Source: Thiotrichales bacterium 19S3-11
GTDB taxonomy: Bacteria; Pseudomonadota; Gammaproteobacteria; Francisellales; Francisellaceae
DNA length: 64,000 nt
Direction of reading: 5' to 3'
Assembly: GCA_021713295.1 (NCBI GenBank)
Contig: JAKJJU010000002.1
Location: 62,001-126,000, forward strand
The translations under genes and the position numbers were made by a program. The notes beneath the pieces were generated by a model. The model saw nothing but the letters and a program-made list of their open reading frames with translations. It did not search any database and had not been told where the DNA came from. Of this stretch, positions 56,142 to 64,000 are shown one piece after another; within the stretch, counting starts at the first letter, position 1; each line of letters starts with the position of its first letter.

Positions 56142-57917
56142 TTACACCCTCAAAAAAGTCTGAAGTTCCATAAGATTTTGTAGTAAATCAAGTTCTGCAG
56201 CTGCAAATATCATGTTAGGCACTATGCAATTCTTTTCTGGAAGCTCACTCTTTGCTTGAATTTTATTTTCAATATAATCTAAGATGTATTCTCCCGTAGC
56301 AGTATTCCCATATTGGCCTTGATAACTATAACTTAAACCTGACTTTTGATGCCAAAGTTCATGATAGTTTGAATCTGAATTCGTTTTACCTCCTTCAATT
56401 GACTTTTTTAATGATTCTAAATCTTCATGTCTACTATTACTTTCTATTGCCTTTTTAATACCATGGATAATTTCTTCTTTTTTTAAATCAACTGAACGGT
56501 TTTTATCACACCAGTTAGCAATAGTAACATCAGCACCACTCTCAGATGGATTACTTAGGTATTTCTGATCATCACTCTTACGTGCATGATAGATCGCATT
56601 ACACAGTAGTTTTTCATGATGATTAAGACCTCTACCTTTAACCTCAACTGCTGCCGCATGAAGCCCTTTATTAATAAACTCTGAGTTTGTTAATTTCTCC
56701 CCTAGAGATTCGGCTTTATTCACATTGTAATATAAGGATGCCACACCACCTCGATCAATCGCATCTTTACATGACATATTAAATGTACTTGGCTGTAATT
56801 TATTAAGAATAAAGTTTGGCAACTCATATTTAAAAAAATGAAAATAAACGGCTTGAAACTCTGTTTTTGTTAAATTTTCTCTATCCTCGAAATGAAAGTG
56901 GTTTAAACTGTTATTCCATAATTCATCAACTTTATTTTTCCACTGATCTTCAATATTATCTGCATTGTCAAATAATGCACCTTTAACTTTTTCACTGATA
57001 TAAAAATCACCCTTTTTATCGGGATCAGTAAGCTTACTAATCAGTTTATTTTTTAATGATTGAAGTGATCCAGCATTTTCATATGTTATATAATCAACTT
57101 TTAAAATATCATCATCTGCCGGCAGCGTGATCACAGCTAAATTTGAGTGCTTATTATCTAGTTGATGTAATTGCTCACTTAATGCCGCTTCCTTATTTCT
57201 CTCATAGCTTAACTCTCCACCTTTAGCACACTTTAATAAGTTAAAATAAACGTGCGTAATCTTATCTTGTTCTTCATTAACTTTCTGTTCTATAATAAAT
57301 TTTTCAAAAAGTGGAGAAATTCGTGCTTCACCATTATGGAACTGTGCTTGAGTGCCAAATCTTAATTCCATTGGTAAAGCAAACTTTGATTGATATGCAT
57401 AAGTTCTTACTTGTGGAATGCTTGTCTGAAGCATCGGTTTAAAATCACCACCAAAACTTGAAGCCAAGGTATTACTCAAACGCCCTAAGTTCGAACCCGC
57501 ATTTTCTGGCGTTAAGTCATTAACCTGCGGATCAAAAAACGATTTTGATAAGTTTGATTGAAGTGTCTGTTCTGCTTTATCAATCGTATTATTTGTTAAC
57601 CAATGATTAGCCTTGATAACTTCTGTAATGTACTCCAAAGCTAAATTTTTATTGATATATAGTAAGCAATACTTATTTTCAATCTTTGACTTATCTTCTT
57701 CTAGGTTTGATAAAAACTGAGCATAATAATTTCCATATGAAACATTTGGATAATATTTATCAAATAAATTCTTGTTATTTACTATAATGCTTTCATCTAA
57801 ATTTAAAAAAATTTGCTGCAGATATAAAAAACAACAAACATTAAATAATTGATCTGAATTTTTTATTTCAGTGTATTTTGGTATTTTATAATTTTCTATT
57901 ACTTCACTAATTGACAT
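56142..57917 (-). CDS. CX5R-motif phosphatase-like protein, paralogue 2, candidate effector
   Basis: 591 residues, no signal peptide. Homologous along nearly its full length to the next gene upstream (shared blocks: SYGNYYAQFL, DFKPMLQTSIPQVRTYAY, ELRFGTQA, THVYFNLLK, LAVITLPAD, GLHAAAVEVKGRGLNHHEKL, LWHQKSG, YQGQYGNTATGE). The block FNMSCKDAIDRGGV holds Cys383-X5-Arg389, the P-loop of PTP/phosphoinositide phosphatases. CK-x-x-x-DR is close to the CKSGKDRT of SopB/IpgD-type inositide phosphatases. ATG at 57915-57917 after GGGGGTGATT; a TTG at 57929 is rejected. Activity is inferred. Confidence 0.75.
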   Translation of the reverse strand: MSISEVIENYKIPKYTEIKNSDQLFNVCCFLYLQQIFLNLDESIIVNNKNLFDKYYPNVSYGNYYAQFLSNLEEDKSKIENKYCLLYINKNLALEYITEVIKANHWLTNNTIDKAEQTLQSNLSKSFFDPQVNDLTPENAGSNLGRLSNTLASSFGGDFKPMLQTSIPQVRTYAYQSKFALPMELRFGTQAQFHNGEARISPLFEKFIIEQKVNEEQDKITHVYFNLLKCAKGGELSYERNKEAALSEQLHQLDNKHSNLAVITLPADDDILKVDYITYENAGSLQSLKNKLISKLTDPDKKGDFYISEKVKGALFDNADNIEDQWKNKVDELWNNSLNHFHFEDRENLTKTEFQAVYFHFFKYELPNFILNKLQPSTFNMSCKDAIDRGGVASLYYNVNKAESLGEKLTNSEFINKGLHAAAVEVKGRGLNHHEKLLCNAIYHARKSDDQKYLSNPSESGADVTIANWCDKNRSVDLKKEEIIHGIKKAIESNSRHEDLESLKKSIEGGKTNSDSNYHELWHQKSGLSYSYQGQYGNTATGEYILDYIENKIQAKSELPEKNCIVPNMIFAAAELDLLQNLMELQTFLRV

Positions 57918-57958
57918 AATCACCCCCAATAAAAACGCTTTGCGTTCATTTGATATAT

Positions 57959-57967
57959 ACTATACCA
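57959..57967 (-). promoter_or_regulatory. Extended -10 promoter of phosphatase paralogue 2
   Basis: The minus strand reads TGGTATAGT (hexamer 57959-57964), about 42 bp before the start codon, so this gene has its own promoter and need not be read from its upstream paralogue. Confidence 0.5.
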
Positions 57968-58017
57968 TAAATGAGAATAATTCCTATTACAAAGTATTCA
58001 AATCACATTTAAAATTA

Positions 58018-60108
58018 TTAGAACGAATGATTGGCTGAACTTATCACTTTCATTTCAACCGACACTACGTTATTATCACCCTCTCTACTAAATACCATAG
58101 GTGGCACTAATTCCTTATCGAATATATCGGATAAGCTAGATCGTCTGATTTCTTTCTCGGAGCTAGTACGCTCTGGACGAAAGATTGATTTACGCTTACT
58201 ATGCTCGGTTAAAGATGCAAACACTTCGCTAGAGTCTAAAGAATCTGATAGTTCATTTTGACCTTTAATAACCTCCAATAATCGGCTTTTAATATAGCTT
58301 ATAGCTTCGCTTGCCGTAGATGTATTTCCATAAGCCCCTTGATATCTTGCTGGAATTCCTGTTTCTTGATGCCACAACTCTCTAAAAGGATTATCTGCCT
58401 CATTTTCAGCAGCTTGAACCTTTAGTAACAAAACATAAAGACCTTGTTGATCATCTAAATTATCTACTTGTGTTTTCAGATCGACAAGCAATTCATTTTT
58501 GTATGATTTCTCAGACTTATTTGATAAGGTTAACTTATTTTCATCACGCCACTGTATTAACCAAGCTGGAATCTCTACTTTACCCTGATTAGCAGATATA
58601 TAATGATCGATCATATTTGCAAATAATTTAACATGATGATTCATGGCTCGACCTTTGACCATAGCTGGTGCTGCATGTAAGCCTCGATAAAACTCATCCT
58701 CTGTTAATGGTTCCTTCATTTCAATCGACTGGATTAAATTTAAATACAATGAAGAAACACCACCACGATCAATTGCATCTTTACATGAGGTATTAAATGA
58801 TAATGGATCTAATCTGCTTAAAATATGCTTTGTCAACTCATATTTCAAAAAGTGAAAATATAAAGCTTGTGTTTCAGCTTGAGTTAATGTCTGCTTATCT
58901 TGAAAACCTAATGCTAAGATACTTTGATCCATAAGGTCTCTAATAACATTAGCTTCAACTTCTTTATCATACGGTGAGTTATCACCCTCACCATAGAGTA
59001 ATGCCTTTACTCGATCACTAATAAAAAAATCATAGCCATTATTGGTTGCAATAGCTTCCATTCGATTGGCAATGACATTTAATTTTCCAGCTGAAACAGC
59101 CGTTATAAAATCCTCATCTAAAAAATTACCATCCGCTGGAATAGAAATTACAGCTAAATTGTCACACTCTGCCTCTAACTCATGCAACTTCAGAGATAGT
59201 GCGCGCTCAGCATCTCGCTCTTTATTACCACCTGCATATTTTAAATTATTAAAATAAACATGTGTAATTGGCTTTGCCTCTAAGTTTCTCCCCAGACTAT
59301 TTAAAGCAACATGCTTTTGATAGCGTATAAACTCTTTAAATAATGGGTTATAACGTGGATTACCATTATCTTTTTCAGCTTGAGTTCCAAAACGAAATTC
59401 TAATGGCAACGGTTTGTTATCTTTATAAGCATATACTCTAAGCTGCGGTATACTCGTTGTTAACATTGGCTTAAAATCTTTAGCTACAAAGGCCAAAGCC
59501 CGACCTAACTTTGAACCTTGCTCCTCTGGTGAGGTTCTATTGATCGCTGATTTAAATATATTCTGGCTTAACTGTTTTGTTACCGCACCTTCTGATTTTG
59601 AAATATTTTTTGTGTTTTTAACCACAGGACCAATAACTAAAGCGGTATATTCTAAAGCCACGTTCGTATTGTAGTAAAACGCATGAATTAGTGGTTGTAA
59701 GTCTTCTAATTGCTTTTTTGCTGGTTCGCTGACATTTGGATCTAGAGAAACTTCTTTTTGCTGCAAATCAACTATAATTCTCTCTAATCTATCTAGAAAA
59801 TCAGTGTATAAGTTACCATAAGAAGTTCTTATGTTATAAGCGTTAGCTGGATTACATAAGTTTAAAACATAGTTTACTTCAGCAACTTTATTTAATTTTT
59901 CTATGTTTAACTGTAATAGCACAGCTGCTATTTTTCTTAAATAAAGAAAACTATTAACATTTCTTAATTCATCTGAATCTTTAATTGCTGCTGGTTCTGG
60001 AATCACTTTCTTTTCAATTAACTTTTGAACCGTTAACCCATCAATAGACTCTAAACTTGGACCCGTATTAGACATACTGGCTAAAGGAATCATTTCTTCT
60101 TCAAACAT
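58018..60108 (-). CDS. CX5R-motif phosphatase-like protein, paralogue 1, candidate effector
   Basis: 696 residues; shares all conserved blocks with the gene at 56142-57917. Catalytic-type motif FNTSCKDAIDRGGV (Cys442-X5-Arg448, codons near 58783). It carries about 70 extra C-terminal residues that are Ser/Arg/Glu-rich (SKRKSIFRPERTSSEKEIRR) and end in SANHSF, a possible secretion signal. ATG at 60106-60108 behind GAGGTGG; the TTG at 60126 is less likely. No signal peptide or membrane helix. By context a Dot/Icm substrate acting on host phosphoinositides or phosphoproteins is a reasonable hypothesis. Confidence 0.75.
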   Translation of the reverse strand: MFEEEMIPLASMSNTGPSLESIDGLTVQKLIEKKVIPEPAAIKDSDELRNVNSFLYLRKIAAVLLQLNIEKLNKVAEVNYVLNLCNPANAYNIRTSYGNLYTDFLDRLERIIVDLQQKEVSLDPNVSEPAKKQLEDLQPLIHAFYYNTNVALEYTALVIGPVVKNTKNISKSEGAVTKQLSQNIFKSAINRTSPEEQGSKLGRALAFVAKDFKPMLTTSIPQLRVYAYKDNKPLPLEFRFGTQAEKDNGNPRYNPLFKEFIRYQKHVALNSLGRNLEAKPITHVYFNNLKYAGGNKERDAERALSLKLHELEAECDNLAVISIPADGNFLDEDFITAVSAGKLNVIANRMEAIATNNGYDFFISDRVKALLYGEGDNSPYDKEVEANVIRDLMDQSILALGFQDKQTLTQAETQALYFHFLKYELTKHILSRLDPLSFNTSCKDAIDRGGVSSLYLNLIQSIEMKEPLTEDEFYRGLHAAPAMVKGRAMNHHVKLFANMIDHYISANQGKVEIPAWLIQWRDENKLTLSNKSEKSYKNELLVDLKTQVDNLDDQQGLYVLLLKVQAAENEADNPFRELWHQETGIPARYQGAYGNTSTASEAISYIKSRLLEVIKGQNELSDSLDSSEVFASLTEHSKRKSIFRPERTSSEKEIRRSSLSDIFDKELVPPMVFSREGDNNVVSVEMKVISSANHSF

Positions 60109-60126
60109 AGCAACCACCTCATTCAA

Positions 60127-60310
60127 TGTTCACGGAGTGACAAAATACCTAACTACAATTATCACACATTAAACAACTAGACACAACGCCATTTTTATTT
60201 CATGATATCACAATTTTTGCCAAATAAATTGATTAGATATAATATTAAAAACAAGTAGTTGAGAGAAAAATAGAACGATTGTTCAAATTTAAGTCACTAT
60301 ATTATTACAA
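60127..60310. other. Spacer between clpB and phosphatase paralogue 1
   Basis: About 180 bp without a gene. It holds TAGAACGATTGTTCAA (60271-60286), which matches the TetR operator O1 at 14 of 16 positions, and several A/T-rich -10-like hexamers. No clear terminator for clpB. Confidence 0.35.
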
Positions 60311-62905
60311 TTAGTCATTCGTTTTTTCAAAAATTAAAGACTCTCCTTTACGGTGAACCTTAATTGTTTCATTCGGTAAAAACTTACCTTCCAACAATTC
60401 ATAGGCTAACGGATTTTCAATTTCTTGTTGAATGGAACGTTTTAATGGCCTTGCACCATAGACAGGATCATAACCGACTTCAGTAATTAATTTCATTGCC
60501 TCTGGCGTTAATTCGATATTTAAATCTTTTTCTTTTAGACGCAGGCGCAGTCGAGCTAATTGAATATCTGCAATCTTTTCAATCATTTTTTCATCTAGCG
60601 GCTTAAAGACAACGGTTTCATCAATACGATTAATAAATTCAGGCCTAAAGTGCTGAGAAACTACTTCCATCACCGCTAACTTCATTTCCTCATAACTACC
60701 CGATGTAGCCATCTCTTGAATTAAATGCGAACCTAAATTCGATGTCATAATAATCACTGTATTACGAAAATCAACCGTACGCCCATGACCATCAGTTAAA
60801 CGGCCATCATCTAACACCTGAAGCAAGATATTAAATACATCCGGATGAGCCTTCTCAACCTCATCTAATAAAATTACTGAGTAAGGTTTGCGTCTGACAT
60901 ATTCGGTCATATACCCACCTTGTTCATATCCAACATATCCTGGAGGTGCACCAATAAGACGAGAGACTGAATGCTTTTCCATAAATTCAGACATATCAAC
61001 CCGAAGCATTGCTGTTTCATCATCAAATAAGAATTCAGCTAATGCTTTTGTTAACTCAGTTTTTCCCACACCAGTAGGCCCTAAGAATAAAAACGATCCA
61101 ATCGGTCGATTTGGATCAGATAAGCCAGAACGCGACCGTCTAACTGCATTTGCAACAGCACTAACTGCTTCATTTTGCCCGACAACGCGTTTTTCTAATT
61201 CATTTTCTAAGCGTAATAATTTTTCTTTCTCACCTTCCATCATTCTTGACACTGGAATACCTGTTGCTCTAGAGACAACATCTGCGATTTGTTCTTCTGT
61301 AACTGCATTATGAACTAACTGTGGCTCATGTGATTTATCTGCTGTTTCTTTTTCTGCATCGTTCATTGACTTTAACTGCTCTTCTAACTCAGGAATCTTG
61401 CCATACTGAAGCTCAGCCATTCTTTGTAAATCACCTGCTCGTTTTGCTGACTCCATATCAAGCTTAGCTCTTTCTAAAGCCTCTTTAATGTGCTGACTTC
61501 CTTGCAATTGTGCTTTTTCCGATTTCCAAATCTCTTCTAAATCTGCATACTCTTTTTCTAACGCTTCAATATCACTTTCTAGTAATTCTAGACGCTTTTT
61601 AGATGCGTTATCATCTTCCTTAGCTAATGCTTCACGTTGCATTTTTAGTTGAATAATCCGCCGATCAAGTCGATCCATAGCTTCGGGCTTAGAATCAATT
61701 TCCATCCGAATATGACTCGCTGCTTCATCAATTAAATCAATTGCCTTATCTGGAAGATTACGATCTGTAATATAGCGATTAGATAAGGTTGCTGCCGCCA
61801 CAATAGCTGGATCAGTAATATCAACACCATGATGCACTTCATAACGCTCTTTCAATCCTCTTAAAATAGCAATCGTATCTTCTACTGAAGGCTCACTAAC
61901 AAGAACCTTTTGAAAGCGCCTCTCTAGTGCTGCATCTTTTTCGATATATTCTCTGTACTCATTTAATGTTGTTGCACCAACACAACGTAATTCACCTCTG
62001 GCTAATGCAGGTTTAAGCATATTACCAGCATCCATTGAGCCTTCTGCTTTGCCTGCGCCCACCATTGTATGAATTTCATCAATAAACAAAATGATTTGAC
62101 CTTCTTGTTTTGCCAAATCATTTAAAACTGCTTTAAGACGCTCTTCAAATTCACCTCTAAATTTAGCACCCGCAATTAAAGCCCCCATATCAAGTGCTAG
62201 TAAACGCTTATTACGCATACCTTCAGGCACTTCATGGTTAACAATTCGCTGTGCTAACCCTTCAACTATTGCCGTTTTTCCTACACCTGGCTCACCAATT
62301 AAAACAGGGTTGTTTTTTGTTCGGCGTTGCAATACCTGAATTGTTCTACGAATCTCATCATCTCGCCCAATGACTGGATCAAGCTTACCTTGCTCCGCTC
62401 TTTCAGTTAAATCAATAGTATATTTTTCCAATGCTCCTCTTAATTCTTCAGCATTAGCATCATTAACTGTTTCTCCCCCTCGTATTTCATCAATTGCTGC
62501 CTGAAGTTTTTTCTCTGTTAAGTTTTGTTCTTTATAAATTTTAGCAATAACACCATCTTCAAGGGCAGCTTGCACAAAAAGCTCACTTGAAACAAACTGA
62601 TCTTTTCGATCTTGAGCTAACTTTTCTGTCTTCTGAAAAACTCTCATTAAATTGTTAGAAGGCTGAACTTGTGTATAACCTTGGGTTGTTGCTAAATCAT
62701 CTAGCGCTTTAGATAATGCCGAACGAAACTGGTTAATATTAGCACCTGCTTTGGATAATACAGCGCGAATACTACTTCCTTGTTGATCTAATAATGCCAT
62801 CATCACATGAATAGGCTCTATCATTGTGTTATTTCTTGATAATGCTAGAGACTGCGCATCTGAAATTGCCTGTTGAAACTTTGTGGTTAATTTATCAAAC
62901 CGCAT
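60311..62905 (-). CDS. clpB: ClpB disaggregase
   Basis: AAA+ unfoldase that rescues aggregated proteins with DnaK. 864 residues: Clp-N domain, first AAA with Walker A GEPGVGKT, middle coiled coil (~405-525), second AAA with GPTGVGKT, and [21 protein letters not shown]. The ATG at 62903-62905 ([14 protein letters not shown]) aligns with E. coli ClpB and has AGAGGG 9 nt upstream; the frame continues 18 codons further but without support. Confidence 0.97.
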   Translation of the reverse strand: MRFDKLTTKFQQAISDAQSLALSRNNTMIEPIHVMMALLDQQGSSIRAVLSKAGANINQFRSALSKALDDLATTQGYTQVQPSNNLMRVFQKTEKLAQDRKDQFVSSELFVQAALEDGVIAKIYKEQNLTEKKLQAAIDEIRGGETVNDANAEELRGALEKYTIDLTERAEQGKLDPVIGRDDEIRRTIQVLQRRTKNNPVLIGEPGVGKTAIVEGLAQRIVNHEVPEGMRNKRLLALDMGALIAGAKFRGEFEERLKAVLNDLAKQEGQIILFIDEIHTMVGAGKAEGSMDAGNMLKPALARGELRCVGATTLNEYREYIEKDAALERRFQKVLVSEPSVEDTIAILRGLKERYEVHHGVDITDPAIVAAATLSNRYITDRNLPDKAIDLIDEAASHIRMEIDSKPEAMDRLDRRIIQLKMQREALAKEDDNASKKRLELLESDIEALEKEYADLEEIWKSEKAQLQGSQHIKEALERAKLDMESAKRAGDLQRMAELQYGKIPELEEQLKSMNDAEKETADKSHEPQLVHNAVTEEQIADVVSRATGIPVSRMMEGEKEKLLRLENELEKRVVGQNEAVSAVANAVRRSRSGLSDPNRPIGSFLFLGPTGVGKTELTKALAEFLFDDETAMLRVDMSEFMEKHSVSRLIGAPPGYVGYEQGGYMTEYVRRKPYSVILLDEVEKAHPDVFNILLQVLDDGRLTDGHGRTVDFRNTVIIMTSNLGSHLIQEMATSGSYEEMKLAVMEVVSQHFRPEFINRIDETVVFKPLDEKMIEKIADIQLARLRLRLKEKDLNIELTPEAMKLITEVGYDPVYGARPLKRSIQQEIENPLAYELLEGKFLPNETIKVHRKGESLIFEKTND

Positions 62906-62935
62906 AAATAATACCCTCTTTAAATAGACATAAAG

Positions 62936-62967
62936 ATTATATGGCATCACTTCAATCAAATATCAAG
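62936..62967 (-). promoter_or_regulatory. Candidate promoter of clpB (sigma70/heat-shock-like overlap)
   Basis: The minus strand has CTTGATA (62961-62967), then GCCATATAAT with TATAAT at 62936-62941. CTTGAT with CCATAT resembles a sigma32 promoter with a spacer 2-3 bp too long. TTGATA with TATAAT resembles sigma70 with a 19-bp spacer. Neither is perfect. Confidence 0.4.
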
Positions 62968-62981
62968 CATAACACTAAAAT

Positions 62982-64000
62982 TTAGATAACCTCTTTTGAA
63001 ATTACTTTTTGTAAATCAATAAGATCAAGCTTTGGTTGAACTTCATTTTTCCAGAACTTCAACCATGGCTTAAGCTGAGGGTATGCCTTGGCTACTGATA
63101 AAATATAGTGCGCAACTCTTGGAATATGTTCTAGATAATTTGGCCTTCCATCACGAATATAAAGGCATGCAAAAATACCCAAACATTTAATATGGCGTTG
63201 CATACCCACCCAATCAAACCAATGCACAAACTCATTAAAGGATGTTTCCTCTGCAATTACATGATGTGTTTTTAACATTTGAAAATAAACCTCAACCCAG
63301 TAATTAATGATCTGCTTCGGCCATGAAATATAACAGTCTTTCAAAAGTGATACCAAATCATAAACAACAGGGCCACTAACAGCATCTTGATAGTCAATTA
63401 TACCAAGGCTTTGTGATGCTAGCATCATGATATTTTTACTATGATAATCACGATGCAAGGTCGTTTGAGGCTGTACTTTTGCAACCTCTGCTAGCTGATT
63501 AAATAAACTTACAAGCATTTGCTTATCTTTAGTTGTTGGTTTAAGTTTAAGCCATTCAAAAAACCACTCGTTCATTCTACCGGCTTCTTCAATTAACTTC
63601 TCATAACTATATTCAGGTACTTCGCCACCACTAATTTGGTTAATTTTAATTAATTCATATAAACAGTAACGGTAATAGTTATTCTCTTTTTCCTTAGCAA
63701 ATACATCAAAAAGCAGTTGATTGCCAAAATCACTTAATAGGCATAAACCTTCCTCAACATCTACATGTACAACCTCAGGAGTAACAACACCATTTTTTTT
63801 AAAGAGATTTCCAACAGCAATGAACTGTACAAGCTTCTCCTTTTCAGATGATGCATCCATTAAAACATATGTTTTCTCACCTTTATGGATTCTATAATAT
63901 CGCCTAAAACTTGCATCTCCTGCCAGAAAGTCAATCTTAAACTTTTCATCATCATAATATCCCTTTAACCAATCATTCAATCTACTTCTTTGAAATGTCA
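62982..64000 (-). CDS. amgK: AmgK-like sugar kinase (aminoglycoside phosphotransferase fold), 5' end beyond window
   Basis: Resembles the anomeric MurNAc/GlcNAc kinase of the peptidoglycan-recycling bypass: FLAGDASFRRYYRI, YVLMDASSEKE, CLLSDFG, then the catalytic HRDYHSKNIM (Brenner motif) and metal-binding GIIDYQDAVSGPVVYDL. At least 339 codons. The nearest start-like codon (TTG at 63978-63980) has no ribosome site, and the frame stays open to the right edge (TFQRSRL before it). The true start is therefore probably at or just past 64001. MurU, its usual partner, is not downstream; clpB is. Other kinases of this fold remain possible. Confidence 0.82.
   Translation of the reverse strand, partial: TFQRSRLNDWLKGYYDDEKFKIDFLAGDASFRRYYRIHKGEKTYVLMDASSEKEKLVQFIAVGNLFKKNGVVTPEVVHVDVEEGLCLLSDFGNQLLFDVFAKEKENNYYRYCLYELIKINQISGGEVPEYSYEKLIEEAGRMNEWFFEWLKLKPTTKDKQMLVSLFNQLAEVAKVQPQTTLHRDYHSKNIMMLASQSLGIIDYQDAVSGPVVYDLVSLLKDCYISWPKQIINYWVEVYFQMLKTHHVIAEETSFNEFVHWFDWVGMQRHIKCLGIFACLYIRDGRPNYLEHIPRVAHYILSVAKAYPQLKPWLKFWKNEVQPKLDLIDLQKVISKEVI

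Noticed and set aside
62906-62959. 18-codon N-terminal extension of ClpB
   Set aside because: The extension overlaps the promoter region, and the family starts at MRFDKL-type sequence with a good ribosome site at 62905.

Overview
The window is AT-rich DNA from a gammaproteobacterium that is very probably host-associated. The evidence is a Dot/Icm (type IVB) secretion gene set, a type IV pilus operon (pilMNOPQ), the usual gammaproteobacterial rpsB-tsf-pyrH-frr-uppS-cdsA block, and several large orphan proteins with hallmarks of translocated effectors (ankyrin repeats, a YopT-like Cys-His-Asp pattern, CX5R phosphatase motifs, extreme low complexity). This fits Legionellales or the Piscirickettsia/Fangia/Fastidiosibacter lineage. 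The species cannot be fixed from the sequence. I saw no tRNA, rRNA, CRISPR array or intact insertion sequence.

Layout. 1-3.5 kb: pilM to pilQ on the minus strand, pilQ cut by the left edge. 3.7-5.7 kb: a Bcr/CflA-type drug exporter diverging from its likely TetR repressor, with two matching palindromic operators between them. 5.9-7.4 kb: an AbiE-type (type IV) toxin-antitoxin pair that looks leaderless. 7.5-8.8 kb: an LplT-like transporter. 8.9-13 kb: a 34-codon ORF, icmV, dotA and an unknown 161-residue protein on the minus strand. 13.4-19.3 kb: two large orphan genes (one with a hexanucleotide-repeat region of more than 1 kb) and an OmpR-type regulator without its phospho-acceptor Asp. 19.6-28.1 kb: icmC, icmD, then dotD, dotC, dotB, icmT, icmO/dotL, icmS, icmP/dotM and icmJ/dotN on the plus strand.

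28-34.6 kb: rsgA, then recO/IscU-like/iscS (minus), a GH19 chitinase and dsbD. 34.6-37.1 kb: two adjacent orphan proteins built from one shared module. 37.3-39.9 kb: feoAB with a Fur box. 40-41.3 kb: an ankyrin protein with a putative cysteine-protease domain. 41.4-46.1 kb: a YdiJ-like FAD/Fe-S oxidoreductase and a secreted glucanase/thaumatin-like protein. 46.3-56.1 kb: uvrA overlapping cdsA tail to tail, the rpsB-cdsA operon, map, a KfrA-like protein and fdxA. 56.1-60.1 kb: two tandem paralogues with a CKDAIDR (CX5R) phosphatase-type motif. 60.3-64 kb: clpB and an AmgK-like kinase that runs off the right edge.

How the parts fit. dotA/icmV, icmC/icmD, dotDCB/icmT and the DotL-DotM-DotN-IcmS coupling complex supply part of a Dot/Icm machine; the core genes dotF, dotG, dotH, dotI, dotO, icmF, icmQ and icmW are not here. 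Around it sit at least seven candidate substrates. The promoter regions of the icmV-dotA operon and of the 633-residue orphan gene share a duplicated block with a 38-base exact match, and related AT-rich dyads lie upstream of the repeat-rich gene and of icmC. This suggests that machine and substrates are co-regulated, with the adjacent pseudo-receiver regulator the obvious candidate. Functions of the orphan proteins are inference; the machine and housekeeping assignments rest on recognisable family motifs.
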